Of a DNA stretch of 44,506 nt, positions 16,503 through 24,529 are shown in pieces. This stretch comes from CAYVWB01 sp964455395. GTDB lineage: Bacteria; Desulfobacterota; Desulfovibrionia; Desulfovibrionales; Desulfovibrionaceae. Position numbers and translations under genes: made by a program. Each line of letters begins with the position of its first letter. The first letter of the stretch is position 1. Location: assembly GCA_964455395.1 (NCBI GenBank), contig CAYVWB010000034.1, positions 1 to 44,506 on the forward strand. Direction: 5' to 3'. Under the pieces are notes generated by a model. That model saw nothing but the letters and a program-made list of their open reading frames with translations. It searched no databases and was not told the origin of the DNA.

Positions 16503-16897
16503 CAGGAATAGACCTCCTTGGGGTCGAAGACCATGGGCGAGCAGGTGGAGCATTCCCCAGCCTTGAGCTCTCTGTAGAAACAGGACCGGTAGCCTTTGTG
16601 GCACGCTGCGCCGCCGAGTTGCTCCACCAGGAGCAGGATGGCGTCCGAATCGCAGTCCAGGCGGATGGAGCATACCTTCTGGACGTGACCGGAGGTGCCG
16701 CCTTTGCGCCACAGGGATTGGCGGGAGCGGGACCAGTAGTGGACCTCGCTCGTCTCCACGGTTTTGGCGTAGGACTCGGCGTTCATGTACGCGACCATGA
16801 GCACTTCGCCTGTGGCGGCGTCTTGGGCGATGGCAGGCAGGAGGCCGTCGTGCGACTTCTGAAAATCCGGGGTGAAAAGAATGTCTTGGTCAGGCAT
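16502..16897 (-). CDS. hisI: Phosphoribosyl-AMP cyclohydrolase
   Basis: Third step of histidine synthesis: opens the adenine ring of phosphoribosyl-AMP. 131 residues, the monofunctional HisI without the HisE pyrophosphohydrolase domain. Visible are LLPAIAQDAATGEVLMVAYM, the YWSRSRQSLWRKGGTSGH loop, the Mg-binding DCDSD and the zinc cysteines in GAACHKGYRSCFYR. I start at ATG 16897 because the protein then matches the normal family N-terminus. A TTG 14 codons upstream is in frame but adds an unconserved hydrophobic lead. A ten-codon frame (16926-16894) with GAGGGG upstream ends just inside hisI and may couple its translation. Pairing of hisI with hisG brings together steps 1 and 3. Confidence 0.95.
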   Translation of the reverse strand: MPDQDILFTPDFQKSHDGLLPAIAQDAATGEVLMVAYMNAESYAKTVETSEVHYWSRSRQSLWRKGGTSGHVQKVCSIRLDCDSDAILLLVEQLGGAACHKGYRSCFYRELKAGECSTCSPMVFDPKEVYS

Positions 16898-17290
16898 GGG
16901 CGGGTTCAGGTAAAAAGTCCATGAAAAGAAGCCCCTCAAGGGGGGAACATAACCGTCTACCGAAGGCGCGCGCGTTTTGCAAGCTGCTGCAGCCTACGCC
17001 CTCCAGTTGACGATTTGAGGACGACAGCCCCGGGCAGCGCTCCTCACGCAGGGGGACGCCTGGCGAGAACAGCCTGGTCTGCAGTGTGGAGGATGCTTCA
17101 AGCGTCGACCCGACCCTCCCGACGACAGGCTCTCGCAGTTGCACGAGGGGGGCGAACGGGGTTGCGCCGGGCGTGCAGGGGATGTACCCTGATGCGCTTC
17201 AGCACCACGCCGGCAGACGCTTTCCGAAATACGCTTCGGGAGCTTTCATGCAACGCCGGCTCAGCCGAAAGGCGCAGGAGGAACGACGCC
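16898..17290. other. Divergent upstream region of hisI and pepA
   Basis: 393 bp between two divergent genes. It should hold both promoters. It includes a ten-codon frame (MDFLPEPAHA, minus strand, 16926-16894) that has GAGGGG nine bases upstream and overlaps the hisI start. That peptide has only one histidine, so it is not a classical his attenuator leader. I see no terminator/antiterminator pair, riboswitch or clear sigma-70 promoter. Confidence 0.4.
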
Positions 17291-18895
17291 ATGCTGACTC
17301 GACTTGCAGCGCAAGACACTGCCGAATGGGCCTACGACGCGCTCATCGTGTTCGCCTTGAAAGCGGATGCGGACCATCCCCGCCCGGAAACCCTGGAGCC
17401 GGCGCTCTGGGAGCGTTTCCCCGGCGTCTCTGCCAGCGCCTTGGCGGCTGCGCCCTGGCTGGCGACCCACAGCGGCTGGTTGGACTGCCAAGGCGAACCC
17501 GGCGAGCTGCGCGTGCTCCACGGTCCCACCGACGCCGCCGTCAAACGCGTCATCGTGGCTGGAATAGGCAAAGCGCGGGACCCCGAAGCACAGCCGGACG
17601 CCTTCCCCAAACGATTGCGCGAAGCCGCCGCCGTGGCCTTGCGCGCAGCCCGCGACTACAACTGCGCACGCGTCGGGCTGCCCCACGCCGCGTTGGCTCC
17701 CCTGGGCGACATCCTGCAGACCCTGTACCCCACAGCCTCGCTCTTCCCGGCCTGGGCGCTGGAAGAGATCGCCTACGGCGCTGCGATGGGCCTCTACGCC
17801 TATCGGCTGCACAAGACGCAGCTCGACAAGGTTTTGGTCACCCCCGAGATGGATATCCTCACCCCGCTGCATCAGCCGTCGAATGAAGTGGAGGAACTGC
17901 AGGCCGCCCTCGACCGCGCCGCCGCCGCCGCCGCCGGGTGCGCTTTCGCCCGCGACTTGGTGAACGGCCCCTCCAACCACATCACGCCGCACGCCATGGC
18001 CGAAGTCGCCCGCGACCTCGCCGCGCGCTACGGCTTTGCATGCGAGGTCCTCGACGCAGCGGCTTGCCGGGAGCTCGGCATGGGCGCTTACGCAGCGGTC
18101 TATCAAGGCAATCCCGAGGCTGCGCGCTTCATCATTCTGGAACACGCGCCTGAAGGCCACGCCGAGGAACGGCCCATCGTCGTGGTGGGCAAAGGCGTCA
18201 CCTTCGATACCGGGGGCATCAGCTTGAAACCGGCGGCCTCCATGGCGGCGATGAAATCGGACATGGCTGGCGCTGCGGCCGTGCTGGGCCTCTTCAGCGC
18301 GTTGGGAGAACTCAAGGCGCCGCGACGGGTGGTGGGCCTCGTTCCTTGTGCGGACAACATGCCGGACGGCGACGCTGTCAAGCCCGGGGACGTGGTGACG
18401 ACGCTCAAAGGCCTGACCGTGGAGATAGTGAATACCGACGCAGAGGGCCGTCTTCTGCTGGCGGACGCTTTGACGTACGCGGAACGCTACGAGCCCGCAG
18501 CAATCATCGACCTCGCCACCCTCACGGGGGCGTGCGTGGTGGCGTTGGGGTCCCATGTGGCCGCGGTCTTTACGGAATGCGCCGTGCTGGAGCGCGCTGT
18601 CCGCGAGTTGGGCTTGGTCCTTGGCGAACCCTTCTGGCCTTTGCCTCTGTGGGACGATTACGCCGAAGCTCTCAAAAGCGAAGTGGCGGACATGAAGAAC
18701 GTTGGCTCGCGCGAAGGCGGGGCCATCCACGCAGCGAAATTCTTGGAGCGCTTCATCCCCAAAGGGGTGGACTGGGCGCACCTGGACATCGCCGGTCCCG
18801 CACATCAGGATAAAGCAGGCGCCTTGCACCCTGCCGGCGCCACGGGCTTTGGCGTGCGCACGCTCACGCACCTGACGCTGCGCTGGCGAGCCTGA
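17291..18895 (+). CDS. pepA: Leucyl aminopeptidase (M17 family)
   Basis: Cytosolic two-metal aminopeptidase that releases N-terminal residues, forming hexamers. 534 residues. The N-terminal domain is poorly conserved; the catalytic domain shows ARDLVNGPSNHITPHAMA, VGKGVTFDTGGISLKPAASM (about 297-316, metal-binding Lys and Asp), MKSDMAGAAAV, ADNMPDGDAVKPGDV and the family signature NTDAEGRLLLADAL (about 380-393), then DLATLTGACVVALG. All metal ligands and the bicarbonate-site Arg appear present. Start at ATG 17291 is set by AGGAGG nine bases upstream; the frame stays open further upstream without a ribosome-binding site. E. coli PepA also binds DNA in dimer resolution, but nothing here tests that. 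A strong terminator follows. Confidence 0.95.
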   Translation: MLTRLAAQDTAEWAYDALIVFALKADADHPRPETLEPALWERFPGVSASALAAAPWLATHSGWLDCQGEPGELRVLHGPTDAAVKRVIVAGIGKARDPEAQPDAFPKRLREAAAVALRAARDYNCARVGLPHAALAPLGDILQTLYPTASLFPAWALEEIAYGAAMGLYAYRLHKTQLDKVLVTPEMDILTPLHQPSNEVEELQAALDRAAAAAAGCAFARDLVNGPSNHITPHAMAEVARDLAARYGFACEVLDAAACRELGMGAYAAVYQGNPEAARFIILEHAPEGHAEERPIVVVGKGVTFDTGGISLKPAASMAAMKSDMAGAAAVLGLFSALGELKAPRRVVGLVPCADNMPDGDAVKPGDVVTTLKGLTVEIVNTDAEGRLLLADALTYAERYEPAAIIDLATLTGACVVALGSHVAAVFTECAVLERAVRELGLVLGEPFWPLPLWDDYAEALKSEVADMKNVGSREGGAIHAAKFLERFIPKGVDWAHLDIAGPAHQDKAGALHPAGATGFGVRTLTHLTLRWRA

Positions 18896-18936
18896 GCCTT
18901 CAGGCGTCGCACACAGCCGTGACGCAATCATGAGAA

Positions 18937-18983
18937 ACGGCGCGGTCACCGGAACCATCCGGCGGCCGCGCCGTGTTTTTTTT
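18937..18983 (+). terminator. Rho-independent terminator of pepA
   Basis: ACGGCGCGG pairs with CCGCGCCGT, with an inner CCGG/CCGG pairing, followed by GTTTTTTTT. It lies 40 bp after pepA and also faces the end of pspC, where the opposite strand gives only a weak T-run. Confidence 0.92.
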
Positions 18984-19021
18984 CATGGGGAGAGGCAGCT
19001 CCCCACGGGCGGGAACTCGTC

Positions 19022-19480
19022 TCAGCGATTGGGGCGACGGTCGCCCAGCCGGTTCTCCCACTGGAATTCGCGGCTCGTCACCACGTCCTCCATGCGGCGC
19101 AGTCTGCGTTCCAGACGGTCGAACCGCGTCTTGAGCTGTTGCGCCCGCGAAGGGCCGCCGTCCATGGAGCCCGCCATTCGTGGGGAACCCGGGGGCGGAC
19201 AAGGCGGCGTGGCGCGGCTGTCCGGCATGCCCTGCTCGGCGGTGGCGAAGGGTTCGGGCTTCATCACCAGCGCCGCCAGCACGTAGAGTACGATGGCCGG
19301 CCAGAAGCTGGAGCCGATGAGCAGCACCACGGCGATGACGCGGACCCAGATGGTGGCGATATCGAAATGGCGGGCCAGCCCCTTGCACACGCCGAGGACC
19401 ATGCCGTCGCGGGCGCGGCGGGGGGCGCGGCTCTCGCAATGGAAGCGGCCGCCGCGGCCATGATGGGAGGAATATGTCAT
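19022..19480 (-). CDS. pspC: Phage shock protein C
   Basis: Inner-membrane sensor of envelope stress that, with PspB, relieves PspA inhibition of PspF. 152 residues. The N-terminal half carries the PspC domain: RDGMVLGVCKGLARHFDI (about 24-41), WVRVIAVVLLIGSSFWP and IVLYVLAALVMKPEP, so one or two membrane helices. After a Pro/Gly-rich linker the C-terminus is a predicted coiled coil (QLKTRFDRLERRLRRMEDVV, about 115-134). The ATG at 19480 overlaps the pspB stop by four bases (ATGA), with GAGG-type purines just upstream inside pspB. It is the last gene of the pspABC operon; no pspD is present. Confidence 0.93.
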   Translation of the reverse strand: MTYSSHHGRGGRFHCESRAPRRARDGMVLGVCKGLARHFDIATIWVRVIAVVLLIGSSFWPAIVLYVLAALVMKPEPFATAEQGMPDSRATPPCPPPGSPRMAGSMDGGPSRAQQLKTRFDRLERRLRRMEDVVTSREFQWENRLGDRRPNR

Positions 19481-19782
19481 GAGGAAACCTCGCTGTCGTT
19501 GTCTATTGAATGGGAGCGCTGCGGCGAGACGTCGGCCTCGCGCTCGGGCTGCTCGGGGGGCAGCTTGTCCTCCAGGATGGTCTCCAGGGCATCGATGCGG
19601 CGCTCCATGCGCGTCATGGTTTCCGCCAGTTCTTCCATGGCGGCTGCGTCCTCGGCCTGAGCCTCCTCCAGGGCGTCGCGACGTTTGGCGCCCAGCCGGG
19701 AGATGAGATAGAACGCCGCGGCCACCAGCGCCAGCGGCAGGAAGATGAACCAGATGATGAAGATGCTGTGCGCAGTGAACAT
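19477..19782 (-). CDS. pspB: Phage shock protein B
   Basis: Small membrane partner of PspC in the phage-shock response. 101 residues against roughly 75 in E. coli. An N-terminal membrane helix (IFIIWFIFLPLALVAAAFYL, about 7-26) is followed by a basic stop (SRLGAKRR) and a coiled coil whose end, MTRMERRIDALETILEDKLPP, contains the PspB-typical RIxALExIL. The extra length is a polar tail rich in Glu, Ser and Asp. The gene is 66 bp after pspA and overlaps pspC by four bases. Placement between pspA and pspC supports the call even though the sequence is divergent. Confidence 0.85.
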   Translation of the reverse strand: MFTAHSIFIIWFIFLPLALVAAAFYLISRLGAKRRDALEEAQAEDAAAMEELAETMTRMERRIDALETILEDKLPPEQPEREADVSPQRSHSIDNDSEVSS

Positions 19783-19848
19783 GGCGTTACGCTCCCGGGA
19801 GCCGGCAGTGGATGAATGCCAAAGGTGGACGACGAGCAGGCGCGGCCC

Positions 19849-20562
19849 TCAAGACTGCTCCTTAGGAGCCTCGGCGGCCTCTTGTAAAGTCTGCTCGCGG
19901 ACAGCTTTGGCGCCGCCGGCTTTCAGGGTCTTGAGCTCGGCTTCGATGTCGCCGTCGGATTCCAGCACAGCGAACTCCTCTTCAAGGCCGGCTGCATGCG
20001 GCGGCTTGGCCAGCTCTGCTTCGGCTTCGATGCGTTCGATGCGGTTCTCGAACTGCTCGAAACGGCGCATGGCGTCGGAGCCGTCGGCGCGGCGCATGTC
20101 TTCCCGCGCGCGGATGGCGGTATTGGCGCGGATGTGACGCTGCACCAGAGCGCGTCGCTTCTCTTTGGCGTGAGCGAGCTTTTCCTCCAGCGCTTCGATG
20201 TCCTCGCGGGACTGCGCCACCAGCTCGTCCAGTGCGACAGCTTCGGCTTCCAACTGCTCCACGCGTTCGGCTTGGCGGCGTTTCTCCACCAAGGCCTCGC
20301 GGGCCAAGTCGTCACGACCCTTGGCCACCGCCAATTCGGCGCGGTCCAGCCATGTCTCCATTCGCGCGGCGGCGGCGTCCAGCTCGCGCACGGTCTTGGC
20401 GCGGGTCGCCATGGTCTGCGCACAGGCGGCCTTCAGCTCCACGAGAGTATCCTCCATCTCGCGGACCATCAACTTGATCATCTTTTCGGGATCCTCGGCG
20501 TGATCCAACATGGCGTTGATATTCGCGCTGACGATGTCCTTGAAGCGGGTGAAGATTCCCAT
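19849..20562 (-). CDS. pspA: Phage shock protein A
   Basis: Peripheral membrane coiled-coil protein of the PspA/IM30/ESCRT-III superfamily. It binds stressed inner membrane and, when free, inhibits the activator PspF. 237 residues: an amphipathic N-terminal helix MGIFTRFKDIVSANINAML, then DHAEDPEKMIKLMVREME and long coiled coils to about residue 190, ending in an Ala/Glu-rich tail. ATG 20562 is preferred over a start 16 codons earlier because GGAGG lies five bases upstream and MGIFTR is the conserved family start. Transcription should begin from the sigma-54 promoter about 67 bp upstream. Confidence 0.96.
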   Translation of the reverse strand: MGIFTRFKDIVSANINAMLDHAEDPEKMIKLMVREMEDTLVELKAACAQTMATRAKTVRELDAAAARMETWLDRAELAVAKGRDDLAREALVEKRRQAERVEQLEAEAVALDELVAQSREDIEALEEKLAHAKEKRRALVQRHIRANTAIRAREDMRRADGSDAMRRFEQFENRIERIEAEAELAKPPHAAGLEEEFAVLESDGDIEAELKTLKAGGAKAVREQTLQEAAEAPKEQS

Positions 20563-20628
20563 GGGGTCCTCCGGGGCGGCGCCGGACTGCGCCGGCGGGT
20601 GGGGGTGCAATTTCGTTGAGCAAGCGGT

Positions 20629-20645
20629 AGCAACAACCGGACCAG
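20629..20645 (-). promoter_or_regulatory. Sigma-54 promoter of pspABC
   Basis: CTGGTCCGGTTGTTGCT on the minus strand has the invariant GG and GC elements exactly ten bases apart and matches most of the YTGGCACGRNNNTTGCW consensus. It is correctly placed upstream of pspA and opposite the gene for a sigma-54 activator. Confidence 0.85.
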
Positions 20646-20652
20646 TCTTTTC

Positions 20653-20682
20653 TTGAGGGATAACCTCTTGACATGTTACAAT
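20653..20682 (+). promoter_or_regulatory. Probable sigma-70 promoter of pspF
   Basis: TTGAGG (20653-20658) and TACAAT (20677-20682) are 18 bp apart on the plus strand. A TTGACA at 20668 lacks a well-placed -10. It sits upstream of pspF in the divergent spacer. Confidence 0.45.
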
Positions 20683-20721
20683 AAAATTATGAACAGTAGA
20701 GGCCCCTCACTGGCGTGATCC

Positions 20722-20766
20722 ACCATTCCATGGTTTTTCTCGCCGATTCATGGTACTCTTGACCAT
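20722..20766. promoter_or_regulatory. Candidate PspF binding sites (two ATGGT/ACCAT inverted repeats)
   Basis: ACCATTCCATGGT (20722-20734) is a perfect palindrome with a 3-base centre. A second pair, ATGGT (20750-20754) and ACCAT (20762-20766), ends directly at the pspF start codon. They lie about 105-150 bp upstream of the expected pspA transcription start, the usual distance for an activator of sigma-54, and would allow PspF to repress its own gene. Confidence 0.5.
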
Positions 20767-21909
20767 ATGACGACGCCCCAATCCCCCGCCGACATCGAAT
20801 TCCTCGGCCGCGCCGAGAGCTTTCTCCACTTCATGGAAGAGCTCGCCCGCGTCGCCGCGCTGGATCGGCCCGTGCTCATCGTCGGCGAACGCGGCGCCGG
20901 CAAGGAGCTCGCCGCCGCCCGGTTGCACTATCTCTCCCCGCGCTGGCAAGGGCCGTTCGTCATCCTGGACTGCGGCGCCCTCGCCCCTTCGCTCATGGAA
21001 TCGGAGCTCTTCGGCCATGAGGCCGGGGCCTTCACGGGGGCCGTGACGCGTCGAATGGGTCGCTTCGAAGCCGCGGACCGGGGCTCCCTCTTTCTGGACG
21101 AGCTGGCCTCCATGCCCATGCCTTTGCAGCAGAAGATCCTGCGCGCGACGGAATACGGGGGGTTCCAGCGGCTTGGGGCTTCCGGAGTCACCACGGTGGA
21201 TACACGCATCATCGCCGCCACGAATCGCGACCTCCCAGCCATGGCTCGCGCCGGCCGGTTCAAGCCCGACCTGTTGGACAGACTGAGCTTCGAGGTGCTG
21301 ACCCTGCCGCCGCTGCGCGCGCGGGAGGAGGACATCCCCTTGCTGGCGGCGCGTTTCGCTGCGGGAATGTACACCGAGCTGGGCTGGGAAACGCCGCCCG
21401 CGCCGTTCGAGGACGCTGCGCTGGCCAAGCTCGTCGCGCACCATTGGCCGGGCAACGTCCGCGAACTGAAGAATGTGGTGGAGCGCGCTGCGGCCCGGTG
21501 TGAGGGAGGACGCATCCGTCCCGAGGACGTGGTGCTGGACCCCTTCGCGTCTCCCTACCGCGCCAAGGCGTCCGTGGCGCCGCCTCATGTGGAAGGGGAG
21601 GCGTCTGACCTGCAGCGTGAAATGACGACGGCTTGGTCGAACACGGCTGATGACGCCGAGGGATCCTTGCAGGGACCCGAGCACATGGACAAGCCGCCGG
21701 AGCGCCCTGCCGAGGGCCGGCTCGTCCCCGCCGGTCCGGAGTCGCTCCCCATGGACTTGCGCCACGCCTTGCGGGTCTACGAGCGCGAAGCTCTGGCCCG
21801 GGCTCTCCGCGCCACGCAAGGGAACCAGCGCCGGGCCGCCGCGTTGCTGGGCCTCAGTTACGACCAGTTCCGTGGTCTTTATCGCAAACATTTTCGGGAG
21901 GACAGGTGA
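20767..21909 (+). CDS. pspF: Psp operon transcriptional activator PspF (sigma-54 enhancer-binding protein)
   Basis: AAA+ activator that remodels sigma-54 RNA polymerase at the pspA promoter. 380 residues with no N-terminal receiver or sensor domain, as in PspF. Motifs in order: Walker A GERGAGKE (about 40-47), the sigma-54 contact loop HEAGAFTGA (about 84-92), Walker B GSLFLDELAS, the ATNRDLP sensor, HHWPGNVRELKNVVERAA, and a C-terminal Fis-type helix-turn-helix (RALRATQGNQRRAAALLGLS). Between the AAA+ core and the DNA-binding domain is an unusually long polar linker of about 80 residues. It is divergent from pspABC across 204 bp. The ATG lacks a strong Shine-Dalgarno, in keeping with low constitutive levels. 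Confidence 0.94.
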   Translation: MTTPQSPADIEFLGRAESFLHFMEELARVAALDRPVLIVGERGAGKELAAARLHYLSPRWQGPFVILDCGALAPSLMESELFGHEAGAFTGAVTRRMGRFEAADRGSLFLDELASMPMPLQQKILRATEYGGFQRLGASGVTTVDTRIIAATNRDLPAMARAGRFKPDLLDRLSFEVLTLPPLRAREEDIPLLAARFAAGMYTELGWETPPAPFEDAALAKLVAHHWPGNVRELKNVVERAAARCEGGRIRPEDVVLDPFASPYRAKASVAPPHVEGEASDLQREMTTAWSNTADDAEGSLQGPEHMDKPPERPAEGRLVPAGPESLPMDLRHALRVYEREALARALRATQGNQRRAAALLGLSYDQFRGLYRKHFREDR

Positions 21910-22010
21910 CAGGGCCGCCCGACAGCGGAAGGCCGATGTCGAGAGCGAGGCCTGCACCCCGTCAGGAAGAGGCGGCGAAACCAGGCGGTGCGGCCCGTCC
22001 CTTCCGTCCT

Positions 22011-22073
22011 GCCCGTCTGGCCCGTCTGGCCCATGTGGCCCGTCTGGCCCATGTGGCCCATGTGGCCCGTCTG
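22011..22073. repeat. 9-bp tandem repeat, seven units
   Basis: Units GCCCGTCTG (four) and GCCCATGTG (three) alternate irregularly between the stop of pspF and the stop of the convergent glycosyltransferase gene. No coding use is likely. Confidence 0.92.
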
Positions 22074-22081
22074 GCCGTGGT

Positions 22082-23164
22082 TCAAAGAGCGTCCCACCGA
22101 GCGGCATAGGCTCGCCCGATGTTGGCGTAGGTGCGGCGCGTCTTGAGGTGGTCCGGGTCGGTCAGCTCGGCGGCGACCATGGCCGCGGCGGTGGCCACGC
22201 CGGTGACGCAGCGGGGGAGGGCGGCGAGCCGCGCCGCAGGGGCGTGGTGGGCGCGGGTTTCCGCAATGGCGTCCAGCACCATCTGCGCGCGCACTCGGGA
22301 GGTATGCTCGCTGCGCACCCGCGCGCACCCGGCTGCGGCCATGGCGGCCAAGCGCTCCGGCGCGGCCAGCAAGGCCAGGGCGGCGGCTGCGGCCGCTGCG
22401 GCGTCGCCGCGGGGATAGGGGTGAGGCGCCTCCTCCCCGATACGAAAAAGCTCGCGCAAGCCATTGTCCGTATCCTCGGTGAGGAGCGCCGCGCCGCAGC
22501 CCATGGCCTCGAAGACGCGGAAATTCAGTTCGCCGATGGCGGATTGGTTCAGCACGAGCCGGCTGCGTTGGAACACCGGTTGATACGCGCCTTGCCGCAT
22601 CACCAGAGGGCAGCGGCGGCGGAACGCTTCCAGAAACGGCAGCCGGTGGGGGATGTTGCGCGGTTGCAAGGTGCCCACGAAGCTGACCGGGATGTCCCGC
22701 GGGGCGGCGGCGTGGAAGTCGCCCTCATGCTCGTGATGGGGGGGGACGTCCTTCGTGTGATCGCAGAAGAGCGGCGCCCACCGGACGGCGTGCGGCATGG
22801 GGCGGGGCAGATTTTCGGCGTCGAAGAGCGCGACGTAATCCCGTTGCGCCGTAAAGACCACGTCGAAGGCGGCGCTGTAGGGGGCGTGCCACGGGTTGCA
22901 GTAGTCGTCCACCATGTAGGCCACGGTGGGAACCTCCAAGGCCTCCAGACCGAAGAGCAGGGGGAGGTCGCCGTTGTCCATCCACAAGATGGCGTCCGGC
23001 TGAAACGCGCTGGTCTGGAACAACTCGCGGAGACCTCTGTGAAAGAGCGGCTTGTCGAGCTGGATCTCGGCCTGGCTGCCGGCGCGTCCCACGGTGAGCA
23101 CTTGTGCGCCGAGGGCCCGCAGGTCGGCCGCCAGTCGGAAGTCGTTGCAGCACAGAATACGCAT
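22082..23164 (-). CDS. CgeB-like glycosyltransferase
   Basis: Probable cytosolic GT-B-fold glycosyltransferase of 360 residues. The N-terminal half resembles the DUF3880/CgeB type (MRILCCNDFRLAADLRALG, PDAILWMDNGDLPLL, VPTVAYMVDDYCNPWHAPY), the middle has IPVSFVGTLQPRNIPHRL, and the C-terminal half has the group-1 nucleotide-sugar signature VLNQSAIGELNFRVFEAMGC and LLTEDTDNGLRELF with the acidic Glu expected at the donor site. A long Ala run (GDAAAAAAAALALLAA) follows. Donor and acceptor cannot be told. A weak AAGAAAG precedes the ATG. It stands alone, convergent with pspF. CgeB-type enzymes in related bacteria often modify surface polysaccharide or flagellin; that is inference only. Confidence 0.8.
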   Translation of the reverse strand: MRILCCNDFRLAADLRALGAQVLTVGRAGSQAEIQLDKPLFHRGLRELFQTSAFQPDAILWMDNGDLPLLFGLEALEVPTVAYMVDDYCNPWHAPYSAAFDVVFTAQRDYVALFDAENLPRPMPHAVRWAPLFCDHTKDVPPHHEHEGDFHAAAPRDIPVSFVGTLQPRNIPHRLPFLEAFRRRCPLVMRQGAYQPVFQRSRLVLNQSAIGELNFRVFEAMGCGAALLTEDTDNGLRELFRIGEEAPHPYPRGDAAAAAAAALALLAAPERLAAMAAAGCARVRSEHTSRVRAQMVLDAIAETRAHHAPAARLAALPRCVTGVATAAAMVAAELTDPDHLKTRRTYANIGRAYAARWDAL

Positions 23165-23383
23165 GAAACTTTCTTACGACCTCGCCGGCAGAGTGACAAG
23201 AGGGGTGATACGAAGGGTCCCCGCAGCAGGCGGTCCACCCATCTCCCGCATGCTCCTTCCAGTTCGCACAGCCCTACATGAGGAGGGAAAACGAACAGCG
23301 TGAGACAAGTCCAAACGCAGCGCTGGCGGCGGCGAGCGCTCCGTTTCCAGGAACAGCGCACCAGAAGATATCGGAAACAATTG

Positions 23384-24529
23384 CTACTCGTTGACGGACG
23401 GTGCGGCGAGCGAAGCGATGAAAACCTCGCCTTCGTGAAATCGCATGATGCGGGGCGGCGCGCCCAAAGCCGTCCATGCGTCGGCGAGCTCCCGCCGCCA
23501 GCCGAGGATTTCACCCTGACAGCGGCGTGGAATCCACAACGTCTCCAGGCGAGTCCCGGGAGGCAACGCCGCGAGGCGCGCCGCGGCGTGACGCAGCAGC
23601 GCCAGACTGCGCACGCGCTGGCCCAGCGCGGGGTGCCGCGGCCCTGCAAGGATGGCCGCCTCCAGCGCGGGCTCCGGCGCGAGGCCCATGCGAATGACGC
23701 GCACCCCCTCCCGCCAGAGCAGAAGACACGCCTCGGCCAGCCGTTCGATGGTCTCGCCGAGGGGCCATGGCGCATATTCACCTCGCGCGAACCGTGACGC
23801 CAGCAGTGAGCCCTCCACCACCTGACAAGGATAGAGCCGCGCCGCCTGAAGCCTTTGTGCGCCGAACCGTCGCGCCAACGCCGCCGTGGTCCGCACGTCC
23901 TGGAGGAACGATTCCGGCGAACCGCCGGGGAGGCCCGGCAGCAGCTGCACCCCCAGCGCGAGGTCGGCGTCGGCCACGGCCTCGCAAGCAGCGAAGGCCG
24001 CGGCGCTGTCGCACCCCCTGCCGGAAGCGCGCAGGCTCGCATCATTGAATGACTGGATGCCGAGCTCCACCATGTCCATCCCCGCCGCCCGCAGCGCTTG
24101 CAGGACGTCGGGGGGGACGGCGTCCGGGCGGGTGGAGCACCGCGCGCGGGCGAGCAGGCCCTGTTGTTTGGAAGTCGTCACGAAATCGAGGCAGAGCTGG
24201 CGCAGCTCGGAAGGCGCGGCGGTGAAGGCGCCGCCGAAGAAGCCGACTTCGCAAGGCCCGCGGCCGCGGCGCACGGCCTCGGCCATGGCTGCAGCGACGC
24301 GTTGGAGGTCTCGCTGGAGGCGCAAGCGCGTGCGTATGGGGTCGAGGGCTGGTCGACCGGTCTGCAGGTGCTGCGCGCAGAAGACGCAACGTTGTGTACA
24401 GCCGACATAAGGGATGAAGACAGGCCAGATGCGGTGTGTCTGTGGGTGTGGCGCAGGTTCGGGATGGACGAACTGTAAGTTCGTCCTGGCGTGATCCTGG
24501 CGATGTGCGGAAGTTTCGTGAATATCCAT
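23384..24529 (-). CDS. Elp3-like radical SAM protein
   Basis: 381 residues. The radical-SAM cluster motif is FIPYVGCTQRCVFCAQ (CX3CX2C, about residues 38-53), followed by EVGFFGGAFTAAPSELRQLC, RPDAVPPDVLQALRAAGMD, ELGIQSFNDASLRASGRGC and QLLPGLPGGSPESFLQD. These match the Elp3/HemN-like group of uncharacterised bacterial radical-SAM proteins. The C-terminal part (IRMGLAPEP, HPALGQRVRSLAL) is typical of the same group and carries no acetyltransferase domain, so it is not a full Elp3. The reaction is unknown; tRNA modification is often suggested for relatives. The ATG at 24529 has no good ribosome-binding site, and the first 30 residues are polar, so the start is uncertain. Confidence 0.82.
   Translation of the reverse strand: MDIHETSAHRQDHARTNLQFVHPEPAPHPQTHRIWPVFIPYVGCTQRCVFCAQHLQTGRPALDPIRTRLRLQRDLQRVAAAMAEAVRRGRGPCEVGFFGGAFTAAPSELRQLCLDFVTTSKQQGLLARARCSTRPDAVPPDVLQALRAAGMDMVELGIQSFNDASLRASGRGCDSAAAFAACEAVADADLALGVQLLPGLPGGSPESFLQDVRTTAALARRFGAQRLQAARLYPCQVVEGSLLASRFARGEYAPWPLGETIERLAEACLLLWREGVRVIRMGLAPEPALEAAILAGPRHPALGQRVRSLALLRHAAARLAALPPGTRLETLWIPRRCQGEILGWRRELADAWTALGAPPRIMRFHEGEVFIASLAAPSVNE

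Noticed and set aside
16898..16939. An upstream TTG start for hisI adding 14 residues.
   Set aside because: The added residues are hydrophobic and unlike the family N-terminus; the ATG at 16897 matches it directly.
20707..22107. A minus-strand frame with collagen-like Gly-Pro-His/Gly-Pro-Asp repeats.
   Set aside because: The repeats are just the 9-bp array at 22011-22073 read in one frame; the rest is antisense to pspF.
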